21,402 nt of DNA from CAZSLZ01 sp964607865 (GTDB lineage: Bacteria > Vulcanimicrobiota > JAJTBE01 > CAZSLZ01): assembly GCA_964607865.1 (NCBI GenBank), contig CAZSLZ010000042.1, forward strand, positions 1 to 21,402, in the 5' to 3' direction. How positions within the stretch are numbered: position 1 is the stretch's first letter; every line of letters starts with the position of its first letter. Both the position numbers and the translations under genes were made by a program. The notes below the pieces were generated by a model, which ran no database searches, was not told the origin of the DNA, and saw only the letters and a program-made list of their open reading frames with translations. This document shows, in pieces, positions 1 to 7,299 of this stretch.

Positions 1-537
1 GAGCAGCAGACCGGCCAGAAAGTTGACCGCACTGCGCTTTTCGCCCAGGCTGTAATGGCTGATGAAAGATTGAACCAGAATCCCCAGCTGGCAAAAGCTG
101 CGGGTAACCATATAGAAGCCACCATGAAACATGATCAGGAAACAATGCAGATGATGGCTGCGGCAGCGCCCCAGGGTGCGCCTCCCATGCCCGGCCCTGC
201 CCGTTCTGAAGCAGCTGCCCCCGGTGGCGACAACGGAGCTGCAGCACCCCCCGCTGATGGAACTGCCCCGGCAGATGGCGCGGCGCCACCTCCGGCGGGC
301 CAGCACACCGAGGCCGCACAGAAACAGAAAGCCCAACAGGACGACCTGCTTCAGGCCCGAACCATATATATGGAAATGGCTGCCGAGCGCCAGAAATGGA
401 TGGCAAAAATGTGGCAGATTTTACAGGATACTCAGAATGCAATTATGAACATTATGCAGGAAGTATCTCTGAGGAGAGCCGCCACCCAGGATGCGCTGGC
501 CGCCAAGTGGGCTGCTACCCTCGGAGGTTATGGTTAA
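1..537 (+). CDS. Ala/Pro-rich coiled-coil protein, 3' end of gene
   Basis: The reading frame is open from the first base, so the gene starts before the window; the ATG at 55 is probably internal because the codons before it read as continuous polar, Gln-rich protein. About 178 residues are visible. An N-terminal helical part rich in Gln, Ala and Met is followed by a low-complexity Ala/Pro/Gly linker (roughly residues 60-115). The C terminus is a charged amphipathic helix, likely coiled coil, with many Met and Gln residues, ending in GGYG. No membrane segment or enzyme motif is visible in this part. The composition suggests a structural or secreted-apparatus protein, but I do not recognise the family. 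It is followed by a strong terminator. Confidence 0.7.
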   Translation, partial: EQQTGQKVDRTALFAQAVMADERLNQNPQLAKAAGNHIEATMKHDQETMQMMAAAAPQGAPPMPGPARSEAAAPGGDNGAAAPPADGTAPADGAAPPPAGQHTEAAQKQKAQQDDLLQARTIYMEMAAERQKWMAKMWQILQDTQNAIMNIMQEVSLRRAATQDALAAKWAATLGGYG

Positions 538-557
538 CAGTTGAACTTGTTTTAAAG

Positions 558-582
558 GGCCTGTTCGACAGGCCTTTTTTTA
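558..582 (+). terminator. Rho-independent terminator after the coiled-coil gene
   Basis: A perfect 6-bp stem GGCCTG/CAGGCC with a 5-nt loop (TTCGA) is followed directly by seven T residues. It lies 20 bases after the stop at 535-537. The next gene begins only 25 bases further on, so that gene needs read-through or a promoter I cannot see. Confidence 0.85.
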
Positions 583-606
583 TATTTCATTAGAAAGGTG
601 ATAAAA

Positions 607-1092
607 ATGAAAAGAACTAGTATAATTTTGCTGATTACAATTTTAACCCTGGTTATCTCATCAGCGGGTTTTGCTGAAGATACCAATGATTATTTAATAG
701 TCCCTGCAAAACGAGTGGGAATTTTCGAACTGGGCAAACCAGTCCCCCAGGCTGCATTTAAAACCCTTGGTAAACCCGATAAATATGTGGAACCTTCCCC
801 CGGTGGCGAAGGCGTGGACACAGGCCTGTATTTCTGGAAAGCCAAGCTTTTAGTAAAATTGAATGACGGAGTCAAGGATAACAATATATTTCAAATTATG
901 ATTATAAGCCCAAAATACAAAACAGCAAAAGGTATTGGCAGGGGCTCATCTTTTGAAGATGTTAAAAAGGCTTATCCCAATGGTGAAACCATAGAAACCA
1001 TGGATTCAGATTTTGCCTGGAACCTGCCGGGAATTTTCTTTGCAATTGATGGGGGTAAAGTTTCTACCCTGGGAATTTCACCCGAATTTTAA
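607..1092 (+). CDS. Small secreted protein of unknown function
   Basis: 161 residues from the ATG at 607, chosen over the in-frame GTG at 598 because AGAAAGGTG at 592-600 then serves as a ribosome binding site with 6 bases of spacing. The N terminus is a classic signal peptide: KR, about 17 hydrophobic residues, then SAGFA before AEDTND. The mature part has a repeated-looking pattern: a motif VGIFELGKPV followed by LGKPDKY, and later IGRGSSFEDVKKAYPNGE. Such 'IGxGSSxxxVxxxYP' segments occur in small conserved exported proteins of several phyla, but I cannot name the family. It sits 14 bases upstream of the C10 peptidase gene and probably shares its transcript, so a role near that enzyme (partner, inhibitor or substrate) is possible but is inference only. 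Confidence 0.8.
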   Translation: MKRTSIILLITILTLVISSAGFAEDTNDYLIVPAKRVGIFELGKPVPQAAFKTLGKPDKYVEPSPGGEGVDTGLYFWKAKLLVKLNDGVKDNNIFQIMIISPKYKTAKGIGRGSSFEDVKKAYPNGETIETMDSDFAWNLPGIFFAIDGGKVSTLGISPEF

Positions 1093-1106
1093 AGCGGAGG
1101 CGTGAA

Positions 1107-2915
1107 TTGAAAACAAGATTTCTCAAAATAAATTTATTTATTTTTCTTATTTTTATTTCTATTTTAATCGGCTTTTCAGGTTGTGGAGGAGGAAGCGGAG
1201 GCGGCAACACCGAATCTTCTTCAAACACTCTTTTACCCAACACCACGTATAACTGGCAGGTTGAAGCTGTGGATGAACAGGGCAATCGTTCGATCGGCCC
1301 CGAATGGGCTTTCACCACCAAAGATACTGCAAGAACCTTATCATCAGGAAATGTTGACGCTGATACGGCACGGTTAGTTGCCCTTCGTCATCTGAATCAA
1401 CAGAAATCAAGAAAAGAAATACAGAAAAAATATGGAGAATTTTTAACCGAACTGAAATCCAACCCGATCAGATTCCAGAAACCTCTTACCGATAGAAACG
1501 GTAAAACTCTGGCTCATGTTTTTGAATTGCATCCTGCCGGTTATGTGGTGGTATCTGCAAATACCGCCCTGACTCCGATAATTGCCTACTCATTCACCAG
1601 CAGGTTCAACTGGGAAAACACACCTCAAAACGTGTTGCTCAGCATATTGGCCCTGGACATGAAAAACCGATATGAAGTTTTAGAAAAAGGTTTGTTCGAC
1701 AGAAAAAAAATTGCCAGGAACGAAGAGTTATGGCAAAATTATATGAGTAATCGCTTAAAAGTTGAAAACAACGAGAAAACATTATACGGCCCACTTTTTA
1801 CTTTCGAAACCTGGGATCAGACCACCCCATATAACGATCTCTGCCCCATGGACCCCACCACCGACGAAAGAACCATTGTGGGCTGTGTTGCAACGGCAAT
1901 GTCCCAGCACTGCGTTTACCTGCAGGAACCTTCCTCGATTTCATTCACTTCTTCAGATAATTTCGTTACCAATACCCGAAATATCTATGTAAATGCCACC
2001 AATGCCAGCATGGCAAGTATCAATTACAATAATGGCAATCCTTCAGATTCGGTAAAAGCCCAGCTTAGCTTTGCCTGTGGTGTTGCGGTGGAAATGGATT
2101 ATACCAGCGACTTATCCCTGGCTTACGTATACAGCAGTGTTAACCCCAACGCCTATGATATACTTAAAAACCGCTTTGGTTTTGACGACATCGATTTCTA
2201 CTCTGGCTTTGCCAGAACTGAATCCATGAACAATATTACCCTGGGGCTTCCCGTTTACCTGGCCATTTATGGAAACCGGGGAGGACATGCAATAAATGTG
2301 GACGGCTACGACAACTCCAACGGATATTTCCATATGAACATGGGCTGGGCAGGAGAGACCGACGGCTGGTATGATATAGCTTCAGGTATGCCCGAAGATT
2401 TTGATACAGTGGGCACCACCCTTTATAATATCAGAAGATCTTCAGCTGAACAGCCACAGCCACCGGAAAACATGGTTTTGTCTGCAAAATCCAGCGATCA
2501 GGTTCTGGTAACCTGGACCAACATTTCATCTGATTCACAGGGTGTGAATATAGAACGGAAAGCAGATGGCGAGGACAGTTTTGTTCTGGCAGGCCAGGTG
2601 GGCTCCAGCACAACAAGCTTCACCGATACCGGCCTCAACGCCAACACCAATTATACTTACAGGTTGAGAGCCTATAAACAGGGGATTTTTTCAGTCTATA
2701 CTTCTGAAATATCAGTTGCCACATTCGGCGCAAATATGCCTTCATCGCCAGAGCCATCTGAAGGCGCCACCGGTGTTTCCATTACCCCCACATTAAAATG
2801 GGCATCAGCAGAAGGCGCAGTTTACTATAACATTTATTTATGGCAGGCTGCAGGATCAAAACCCGATAATCCATCCTCTGCCCATATTACAACTACTGAA
2901 TATAAACCTCAATAA
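1107..2915 (+). CDS. Lipoprotein C10 (streptopain-like) cysteine peptidase with Fn3 domains
   Basis: 602 residues from a TTG start preceded by GGAGG at 1096-1100; the nearby GTG at 1102 runs straight into a stop. Residues 1-26 form a lipoprotein signal (hydrophobic stretch, then FSGC with Cys26 as the likely lipidated residue), so the protein is probably membrane-anchored outside the cytoplasm. Residues 40-72 look like the second half of a fibronectin-III-like domain. Residues 84-165 resemble the Spi-type propeptide of the family. The peptidase core follows, with WDQTTPYN, the catalytic Cys in VGCVATAMSQ (Cys260), and the catalytic His in GGHAINVDGY (His394), then NMGWAGETDGWYDI. A complete Fn3 domain covers about 450-545. 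Residues 546-602 are the first half of another Fn3-like domain, cut off by the stop. The N- and C-terminal half domains are complementary, which is odd. Family assignment is firm; the substrate is unknown. Confidence 0.9.
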   Translation: MKTRFLKINLFIFLIFISILIGFSGCGGGSGGGNTESSSNTLLPNTTYNWQVEAVDEQGNRSIGPEWAFTTKDTARTLSSGNVDADTARLVALRHLNQQKSRKEIQKKYGEFLTELKSNPIRFQKPLTDRNGKTLAHVFELHPAGYVVVSANTALTPIIAYSFTSRFNWENTPQNVLLSILALDMKNRYEVLEKGLFDRKKIARNEELWQNYMSNRLKVENNEKTLYGPLFTFETWDQTTPYNDLCPMDPTTDERTIVGCVATAMSQHCVYLQEPSSISFTSSDNFVTNTRNIYVNATNASMASINYNNGNPSDSVKAQLSFACGVAVEMDYTSDLSLAYVYSSVNPNAYDILKNRFGFDDIDFYSGFARTESMNNITLGLPVYLAIYGNRGGHAINVDGYDNSNGYFHMNMGWAGETDGWYDIASGMPEDFDTVGTTLYNIRRSSAEQPQPPENMVLSAKSSDQVLVTWTNISSDSQGVNIERKADGEDSFVLAGQVGSSTTSFTDTGLNANTNYTYRLRAYKQGIFSVYTSEISVATFGANMPSSPEPSEGATGVSITPTLKWASAEGAVYYNIYLWQAAGSKPDNPSSAHITTTEYKPQ

Positions 2916-2944
2916 ATATAAAACAATATGTAGTCTATTAAGGG

Positions 2945-2975
2945 AGCTGTCTTAAAATGACAGCTTCTATTTTAT
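2945..2975 (+). terminator. Probable terminator after the C10 peptidase
   Basis: A 7-bp stem AGCTGTC/GACAGCT (2945-2951 and 2959-2965) with a 7-base A/T loop is followed by an interrupted T-rich stretch (TCTATTTTAT). It lies 30 bases after the stop. Confidence 0.65.
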
Positions 2976-3312
2976 ATTGAATAATTTTTATTTCACCATC
3001 ATGCAGCGCCAGCGACGTGCCCCATTAAGAATGGGGGAATATATTGTTCGCATAATAGTTTTTTTACCCGGCAAAAATCCAGTCGCTCACTGACGCAAGA
3101 TACATGGGTAAGAACCAACCAGATATGAATTGAGATTGCCACGGTTTCTGTGAAACCTTGCAATGACAGCGTTCTTTTTGGGCTGTCACACCCTTCCATG
3201 GCTTGCCAGGACGAACTTTCAGTCCGTGAGAAGAATAGAATAAAACTATACTGTGAACAGCCTGTTCCTGTTTCCAAACCGTGCTGGAAATGAAAAATTC
3301 GAGTTTTTTTTC
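2976..3312. other. Gene-poor intergenic region with several hairpins
   Basis: No convincing gene is present. An open frame of 109 codons on the minus strand crosses the thrS terminator and a palindromic repeat and is not credible. The stretch holds several small dyads: CCCCA/TGGGG near 3020, the REP-like palindrome at 3132-3166, GACAGC/GCTGTC (3165-3187), GGAC/GTCC (3209-3225), and GAACAG/CTGTTC with a single-base loop near 3256-3268. It is probably intergenic repeat sequence; an RNA gene cannot be excluded. Confidence 0.5.
3132..3166 (-). repeat. REP-like palindromic intergenic repeat
   Basis: On the minus strand this reads GTCATTGCAAGG, then a hairpin GTTTC/GAAAC, then CCGTGGCAATCTC. The outer arms ATTGC/GCAAT and inner arms GGTTTC/GAAACC form one imperfect stem-loop. 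The ends match the common 'GTCATTGCGAGG ... CGTGGCAATCTC' class of palindromic repeats that I recall from intergenic regions of many unrelated bacteria. The match is from memory and not searched. No transposase lies beside it. Confidence 0.6.
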
Positions 3313-3346
3313 TAAAAAAAAGAGCCATCCTTTTAGGAATGGCTCT
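3313..3346 (-). terminator. Rho-independent terminator of thrS
   Basis: On the minus strand an 8-bp stem AGAGCCAT/ATGGCTCT, extended by two G-C pairs past a bulge, is followed by a run of seven to eight T residues. It starts 21 bases beyond the thrS stop codon. Confidence 0.85.
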
Positions 3347-3366
3347 CTTTGGTTTTTAAGTTATTC

Positions 3367-5286
3367 TTAATTTTTTTCTTCTATTCTTTCCTTTACAATA
3401 TCCATAAACCGGTAAATATCCATCTTTCCCAGATCCCCTTCTTTTCTTTCCCTTACAGCAATCCGATTTTCCTCAACTTCTTCATCACCTATAACCAACA
3501 TGTAAGGTATTTTCTGAACCTGGGCTTCTCGTATTTTAAAACCGACTTTCTCTCTCCGATAATCAGCATCTGCCCTTATACCTTCATTTTTAAGGGTTTC
3601 CACCACCTGCCGGGCAAAATCGTTATGGCGGTCGGCAATAGGAAGTGCCATCACCTGGACAGGGCTCAGCCACACCGGGAATGCGCCGGCATAATGCTCA
3701 ATAAGACAACCGAAGAATCTTTCCATGGACCCCCACAAGGCCCGGTGTACCATATAACATTGGTGTTCTTCACCGTCGGAACCGACATAATTGACGTTGA
3801 ACCTGCGAGCCAGGTTGAAATCAAACTGGATTGTCGGCCCCTGCCAATGGCGTCCCAAGGCATCTTTCAGTTTAATGTCAATCTTAGGGCCGTAGAAAAC
3901 CGCCCCACCCTCATCGATTTCATAGGGCAGGTTCTGTTCTTCCAGGGCAGCTTTTAAAGTACCCTCAGCTTTGTCCCACTCTTCTTCCGAACCGGCAAAC
4001 TTTTCTGGACGGGTGGACAGAAAAATATCATATTCGTTAAAGCCCATGGATTCAATCATATACAGGGCGAACCCCACACAATCCATCATTTCGTCTTTTA
4101 ACTGGTCGGGAGTACAGAAAATATGAGCGTCATCCTGGGTGAATCCCCGAACTCTCAGCAACCCGTGCAGAACTCCGCTTCTTTCATAACGATAAACCGT
4201 ACCAAGCTCCGCCCATCTGAGAGGCAATTCCCGATAAGACCGTTTTTTGGTCTTATAAATAAGAATATGGAAAGGACAGTTCATGGGTTTTAAAAGATAT
4301 TCCTGGCCTTCAATATCTATGGGCGAATACATGTTTTCCTTGTAAAAACTCAGATGCCCTGAGGTTTCCCATAAGTGAGAGCGGGCAATATGTGGGGTAT
4401 AACAAAACTCATAACCCCTCTTCAAATGCTCTTTCCTCCAGAATTCCTCCATCAGATACCGAATCATAGCCCCCCGGGGATGCCAATAGGCCAGGCCAGG
4501 CCCGCCGTCGTCCTGGAATGAGAACAGATCTAACTCCTTGCCGATTACCCGGTGATCTCTCCTTTTGGCTTCTTCCAGTTTTTCCAGATGATCGTTAAGT
4601 TCTTCTTTTGTGGCGAAAGCTGTGCCGTATATGCGCTGAAGCATTTTGTTCTTTTCGTCGCCCCGCCAGTATGCGCCGGCAACATCCAGAAGTTTAAAGG
4701 CATTTATTTTCTGGGCAGAATGAATATGAGGCCCCCGGCATAAATCAATAAAATCACCCGCCTGATAAATAGATACTTCCTTCACACCCTCATTTTCCAT
4801 TAAGTCTTCAATAAGTTCAATCTTGTAATCTTCATTTTTTTCCTTGAAAAGTTTCAGGGCTTCCTTTACCGGCATTACAGACCTTTCAAACTTGGGGTTC
4901 TTTTTGAGAATCTTCTTCATTTCCTTTTCGATTTTGTCCAGGTCTTCAGGAACAAAAGGCTCAGCTTTATCAAAATCATAGTAAAAACCGTTTTCAATGG
5001 CGGGGCCTATTGTAACTTTCACATCAGGAAAGAGATTTTTCACAGCTGCAGCCATAATGTGGGCTGTGCTGTGCCTTAAAACTTCCTGCCCCTCGCCGGA
5101 CTCCAGAAGAACAGGTTCTATTTCCATTTCTTCTTCTACCACAGCATCCAGATCGACCAGTTTTTCATTTATTTTTGCCACTGCTGTCTTTTTATAGGTT
5201 TTCCTGTCCGCTTTTTTAATGATGTCACCCACGGTTTTGCCGGGTTCCACCTGAATTTCTTTATCACAACATCTGACTGAAATCAT
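3367..5286 (-). CDS. thrS: Threonyl-tRNA synthetase
   Basis: 639 residues, the normal length for the bacterial enzyme, which charges tRNA-Thr with threonine in the cytoplasm. The ATG start has GGAGG 7 bases upstream (5294-5298). The N-terminal TGS domain covers about 1-62. The editing (SAD) domain shows HSTAH (His72, His76) and CRGPH (Cys183, His187), the set needed to clear mischarged Ser-tRNA. The class II core has the zinc ligands Cys337 (in MNCPFH), His388 (in DDAHIF) and His514 (in MVHRA), and the segment RVRGFTQDDAH. The C-terminal anticodon-binding domain starts near 540. All key residues are present. The 118-base upstream gap is too short for a T-box leader and none is visible. Upstream lies a gene on the same strand that ends in its own terminator. 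Confidence 0.98.
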   Translation of the reverse strand: MISVRCCDKEIQVEPGKTVGDIIKKADRKTYKKTAVAKINEKLVDLDAVVEEEMEIEPVLLESGEGQEVLRHSTAHIMAAAVKNLFPDVKVTIGPAIENGFYYDFDKAEPFVPEDLDKIEKEMKKILKKNPKFERSVMPVKEALKLFKEKNEDYKIELIEDLMENEGVKEVSIYQAGDFIDLCRGPHIHSAQKINAFKLLDVAGAYWRGDEKNKMLQRIYGTAFATKEELNDHLEKLEEAKRRDHRVIGKELDLFSFQDDGGPGLAYWHPRGAMIRYLMEEFWRKEHLKRGYEFCYTPHIARSHLWETSGHLSFYKENMYSPIDIEGQEYLLKPMNCPFHILIYKTKKRSYRELPLRWAELGTVYRYERSGVLHGLLRVRGFTQDDAHIFCTPDQLKDEMMDCVGFALYMIESMGFNEYDIFLSTRPEKFAGSEEEWDKAEGTLKAALEEQNLPYEIDEGGAVFYGPKIDIKLKDALGRHWQGPTIQFDFNLARRFNVNYVGSDGEEHQCYMVHRALWGSMERFFGCLIEHYAGAFPVWLSPVQVMALPIADRHNDFARQVVETLKNEGIRADADYRREKVGFKIREAQVQKIPYMLVIGDEEVEENRIAVRERKEGDLGKMDIYRFMDIVKERIEEKN

Positions 5287-5369
5287 ATGTTAACCTCCAA
5301 ATTAGTAATCTGCCTTTTTTTCGTGAATAATGGCGGTTTGCCCTTGTTATTGAAAAAAAATTCCGAAAT

Positions 5370-5388
5370 AAAAAAAGCTCTTTGAGCT
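5370..5388 (-). terminator. Terminator of the helical Gly/Ala-rich gene
   Basis: On the minus strand a 5-bp stem AGCTC/GAGCT with an AAA loop is followed by seven T residues. It lies 17 bases past the stop at 5405 and before thrS. Confidence 0.65.
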
Positions 5389-5404
5389 ATATTTTTATAA
5401 AACG

Positions 5405-6361
5405 CTATTCTGTTTTAAGCTTGTTAATGTTCTTCTTCTTTTCCAAATCAGAAACCCAGCCCAGTTTTTGCCCGATTTTATGTCCAATTTCCTTGACTTT
5501 TTCTTTAGTATATTTGTAATATTTTTTAATATCTTCCTTGTTTGTAACCCATAAACTAATTCCCTCACCAACTCCGGCAACACCCAGAGCCACTATACCG
5601 GGAATACCCGACAGAACGCAGGATGCTCCCATGGCAACGCCCACAGCTATATCCACCGAACCCAGCACTTTTTTCTTCTTATCATTTTCCCTTATACCCT
5701 GAACCAGGTTTTTCACTCCAAATGCAGTATCCAATGCGCCGGCAGCTATGCCAATTCCTGCGCCCACTGCGCCCAAGACAGGAGCTGACAGAGCCACATC
5801 TTTTGCCATCTGGTTGCCGCCTTTTGCCAGGCCGGCAACAAAGTTTGACTTTGCCAGGCCCTTCATACCCAGGGCAACATGCCTTAAACCCCAAGCAGTA
5901 ACTCCGGCATGAAAAAGAGCTTTTTCCGAATCTATCTTTTTGTTGTCTTTATAATCCTTATAAAGTGCAGTAAGTCCCAGATCTGCATTGATAAAACCAC
6001 CGAGAGCCCTTAAACCGGGTGTGATGGAAAGGGCTGTTTTGAAAACTGTATCGATACCTGACAAGGCATGATATGCGCCCCACATGGTTTTTTTGGAGCC
6101 GCTGAGGAATTTATCTCTGTCCTTTTCTTTAACTCCCTTTATGATTTCTTTCACGCCCGAATAAACCAGGACACCGGCAAGAGCACCGCTCAGCTTTTCC
6201 TTGAAAGGAGAATCCTCAAACTTGTCCGCCATATCAACTCCAATGGAGCCACTGGAATGGACCGACGAATTCTCAGGTTTCTTTTTGGCAGGTTTACCTT
6301 CTGCTGAAGGCTTACCCCTGGAGACAACATTATTCAGTTTATTGGTATTGTTAATTTTCAT
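5405..6361 (-). CDS. Helical Gly/Ala-rich protein of unknown function
   Basis: 318 residues with an ATG start at the end of a recognisable transcript, although no clear ribosome binding site precedes it. No signal peptide is present. Residues 1-45 are polar, rich in Lys, Asn, Ser and Pro, and look disordered. From about 55 to 290 it is a series of hydrophobic, Gly- and Ala-rich helices (for example GALAGVLVYSGVKEIIKG and APVLGAVGAGIGIAAG) separated by short Lys/Asp-rich turns such as KEKDRDK and ENDKKKK. The pattern VKxxxxGxxxxDxxKxxxGS occurs at least twice (near 70-90 and 215-235), suggesting internal duplication. The Lys-rich C terminus ends KKKNINKLKTE. It may insert in or associate with a membrane; toxin-like, effector-like or storage roles cannot be separated. 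I do not recognise the family. Confidence 0.8.
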   Translation of the reverse strand: MKINNTNKLNNVVSRGKPSAEGKPAKKKPENSSVHSSGSIGVDMADKFEDSPFKEKLSGALAGVLVYSGVKEIIKGVKEKDRDKFLSGSKKTMWGAYHALSGIDTVFKTALSITPGLRALGGFINADLGLTALYKDYKDNKKIDSEKALFHAGVTAWGLRHVALGMKGLAKSNFVAGLAKGGNQMAKDVALSAPVLGAVGAGIGIAAGALDTAFGVKNLVQGIRENDKKKKVLGSVDIAVGVAMGASCVLSGIPGIVALGVAGVGEGISLWVTNKEDIKKYYKYTKEKVKEIGHKIGQKLGWVSDLEKKKNINKLKTE

Positions 6362-6388
6362 AATAATAACTTGGCACTTTCTACTTAT

Positions 6389-6417
6389 ATTTTAATAAAC
6401 ATAAGGTCTTATGGCAA
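6389..6417 (-). promoter_or_regulatory. Sigma-70-type promoter of the helical Gly/Ala-rich gene
   Basis: On the minus strand TTGCCA (6412-6417), 17 bases, TAAAAT (6389-6394). Each box matches five of six consensus bases. It lies 28 bases before the start codon. Confidence 0.75.
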
Positions 6418-6426
6418 GTTTTATTA

Positions 6427-6443
6427 ATTAACAAAATGTAAAC
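6427..6443 (-). promoter_or_regulatory. 17-bp element shared with the C11 peptidase promoter
   Basis: On the minus strand this reads GTTTACATTTTGTTAAT. It differs at one base from GTTAACATTTTGTTAAT at 17385-17401. In both cases it lies upstream of the -10 box in the sense direction of the gene: 32 bases before it here, 22 there. Partial dyad arms TTAAC/GTTAA suggest a protein-binding site. This is inference from two copies. Confidence 0.45.
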
Positions 6444-6475
6444 ATTCAGAGAAACAATATTTTTTAAAGATCCTC

Positions 6476-6504
6476 TTGACTCCATGAGATAATACTAATA
6501 TAAT
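6476..6504 (+). promoter_or_regulatory. Near-consensus promoter of the tRNA gene
   Basis: TTGACT (6476-6481), exactly 17 bases, TATAAT (6499-6504), with the tRNA starting 14 bases after the -10 box. This is the strongest sigma-70 match in the window, as expected for a stable RNA. Confidence 0.9.
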
Positions 6505-6517
6505 TATTCTATTAAAT

Positions 6518-6591
6518 GCGTCCGTAGCTCAATTGGATAGAGCAACAGACTTCGGATCTGTGTGTTGAGGGTTCGAGTCCTTCCGGGCGCG
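6518..6591 (+). tRNA. tRNA-Arg (anticodon UCG)
   Basis: The cloverleaf can be drawn directly. The acceptor stem is GCGTCCG with CGGGCGC (one U-G pair); the D arm contains AGCTCAATTGGATAGAGC; the anticodon stem ACAGA/TCTGT encloses the loop CTTCGGA with anticodon TCG, reading CGA and probably other CGN codons. The T arm contains GTTCGAGTC. The discriminator base is G. CCA is not encoded, so it must be added by nucleotidyltransferase. Eight T residues follow the acceptor stem at once, which may be enough to end transcription. Confidence 0.95.
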
Positions 6592-6609
6592 TTTTTTTTG
6601 TTGAATTTC

Positions 6610-7299
6610 TCATATTATTTCAAAAATGTATTCCAGAGAGTAATAAATTCCCACCAGAATAAATATTATACCGGTAATCTTTCTTGCCCAAACGTCAAAG
6701 ACATTTATTTTGTTAAATATTTTCCCTGCAGATTTTACAGAAAAAGCTAAGAGTATTGCAAAAACTACAACGGGAAGCCCGGTTCCCAGCCCATAAACCA
6801 AGGGAATTAGTATTTTTGAATTAATTTTAACAGCAATTGGTAAAAGACTGCCAAAAAATAAAGCTGCAGACACCGGACAAAAAGAAAGAGCAAAAAATAT
6901 CCCTAATACTAATCCTCCCCAAATTCCAAGTTTTTCAATTTTTTCTTTCATCCTGTCATTCATTTGAGGCCCGCTGATATTTATGGATATCAGTTCCAAT
7001 AAAAACATTCCAGTTACAATCAGAAGCGGGCCGAGTATTTTATTCATTTGATTTTGGAGGAAGTTAGAAATAACATATGACGACGCAATGCCGGAAACAA
7101 GAAGAATTCCAAGAACGGTATATGTAAGAATTCTTCCTGTCGTATATAACAAACCTGAAAACAATACTGATTTCGAACAGCCAATTTTTTTCCCGATATA
7201 AGAAGTGGCAGCAATATTAGTTGCTAAAGGACAGGGGCTTATGGAAGTCAGAATTCCCAACCAGAATGCAGTCAAAACACCCAAATACCATTCATTCAT
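6610..7299 (-). CDS. ArsG/CcdA-family membrane permease
   Basis: 229 residues with about six membrane segments. The first segment holds SPCPLATNIAA and the fourth SFCPVSAALFFGSLLP. These paired Cys-Pro motifs mark the DsbD/CcdA fold, which passes electrons from cytoplasmic thioredoxin across the membrane; the form SPCPLATNIAA is typical of the subgroup named after ArsG, an aminobenzyl-arsenical efflux permease (family knowledge recalled, not searched). Its start overlaps the end of the upstream ArsF-like gene by 8 bases, so the two are translationally coupled. It is the last gene of a four-gene unit with a permease and two thioredoxin-fold proteins. The other reading is a plain CcdA-type thiol-redox transporter. 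No terminator is visible before the convergent tRNA gene. Confidence 0.8.
   Translation of the reverse strand: MNEWYLGVLTAFWLGILTSISPCPLATNIAATSYIGKKIGCSKSVLFSGLLYTTGRILTYTVLGILLVSGIASSYVISNFLQNQMNKILGPLLIVTGMFLLELISINISGPQMNDRMKEKIEKLGIWGGLVLGIFFALSFCPVSAALFFGSLLPIAVKINSKILIPLVYGLGTGLPVVVFAILLAFSVKSAGKIFNKINVFDVWARKITGIIFILVGIYYSLEYIFEII

Noticed and set aside
3121..3240. Resemblance of the minus strand to 23S rRNA domain I text (GGAAGGGTGTGACAGCCC)
   Set aside because: Only a short local resemblance; the flanking conserved rRNA segments are absent.
2999..3328. 109-codon minus-strand open frame in the gap before the thrS terminator
   Set aside because: It overlaps the thrS terminator and a REP-like palindrome, starts inside the terminator stem and has no ribosome binding site; composition is not protein-like.
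3349..3957. 202-codon plus-strand open frame
   Set aside because: Antisense to thrS, which is complete and certain.
5287..5404. T-box leader for thrS
   Set aside because: The gap is only 118 bases and includes another gene's terminator; no T-box core sequence is seen.
6518..6610. Integrated element boundary at the tRNA-Arg 3' end
   Set aside because: No duplicated tRNA 3' end and no integrase were found within the window.
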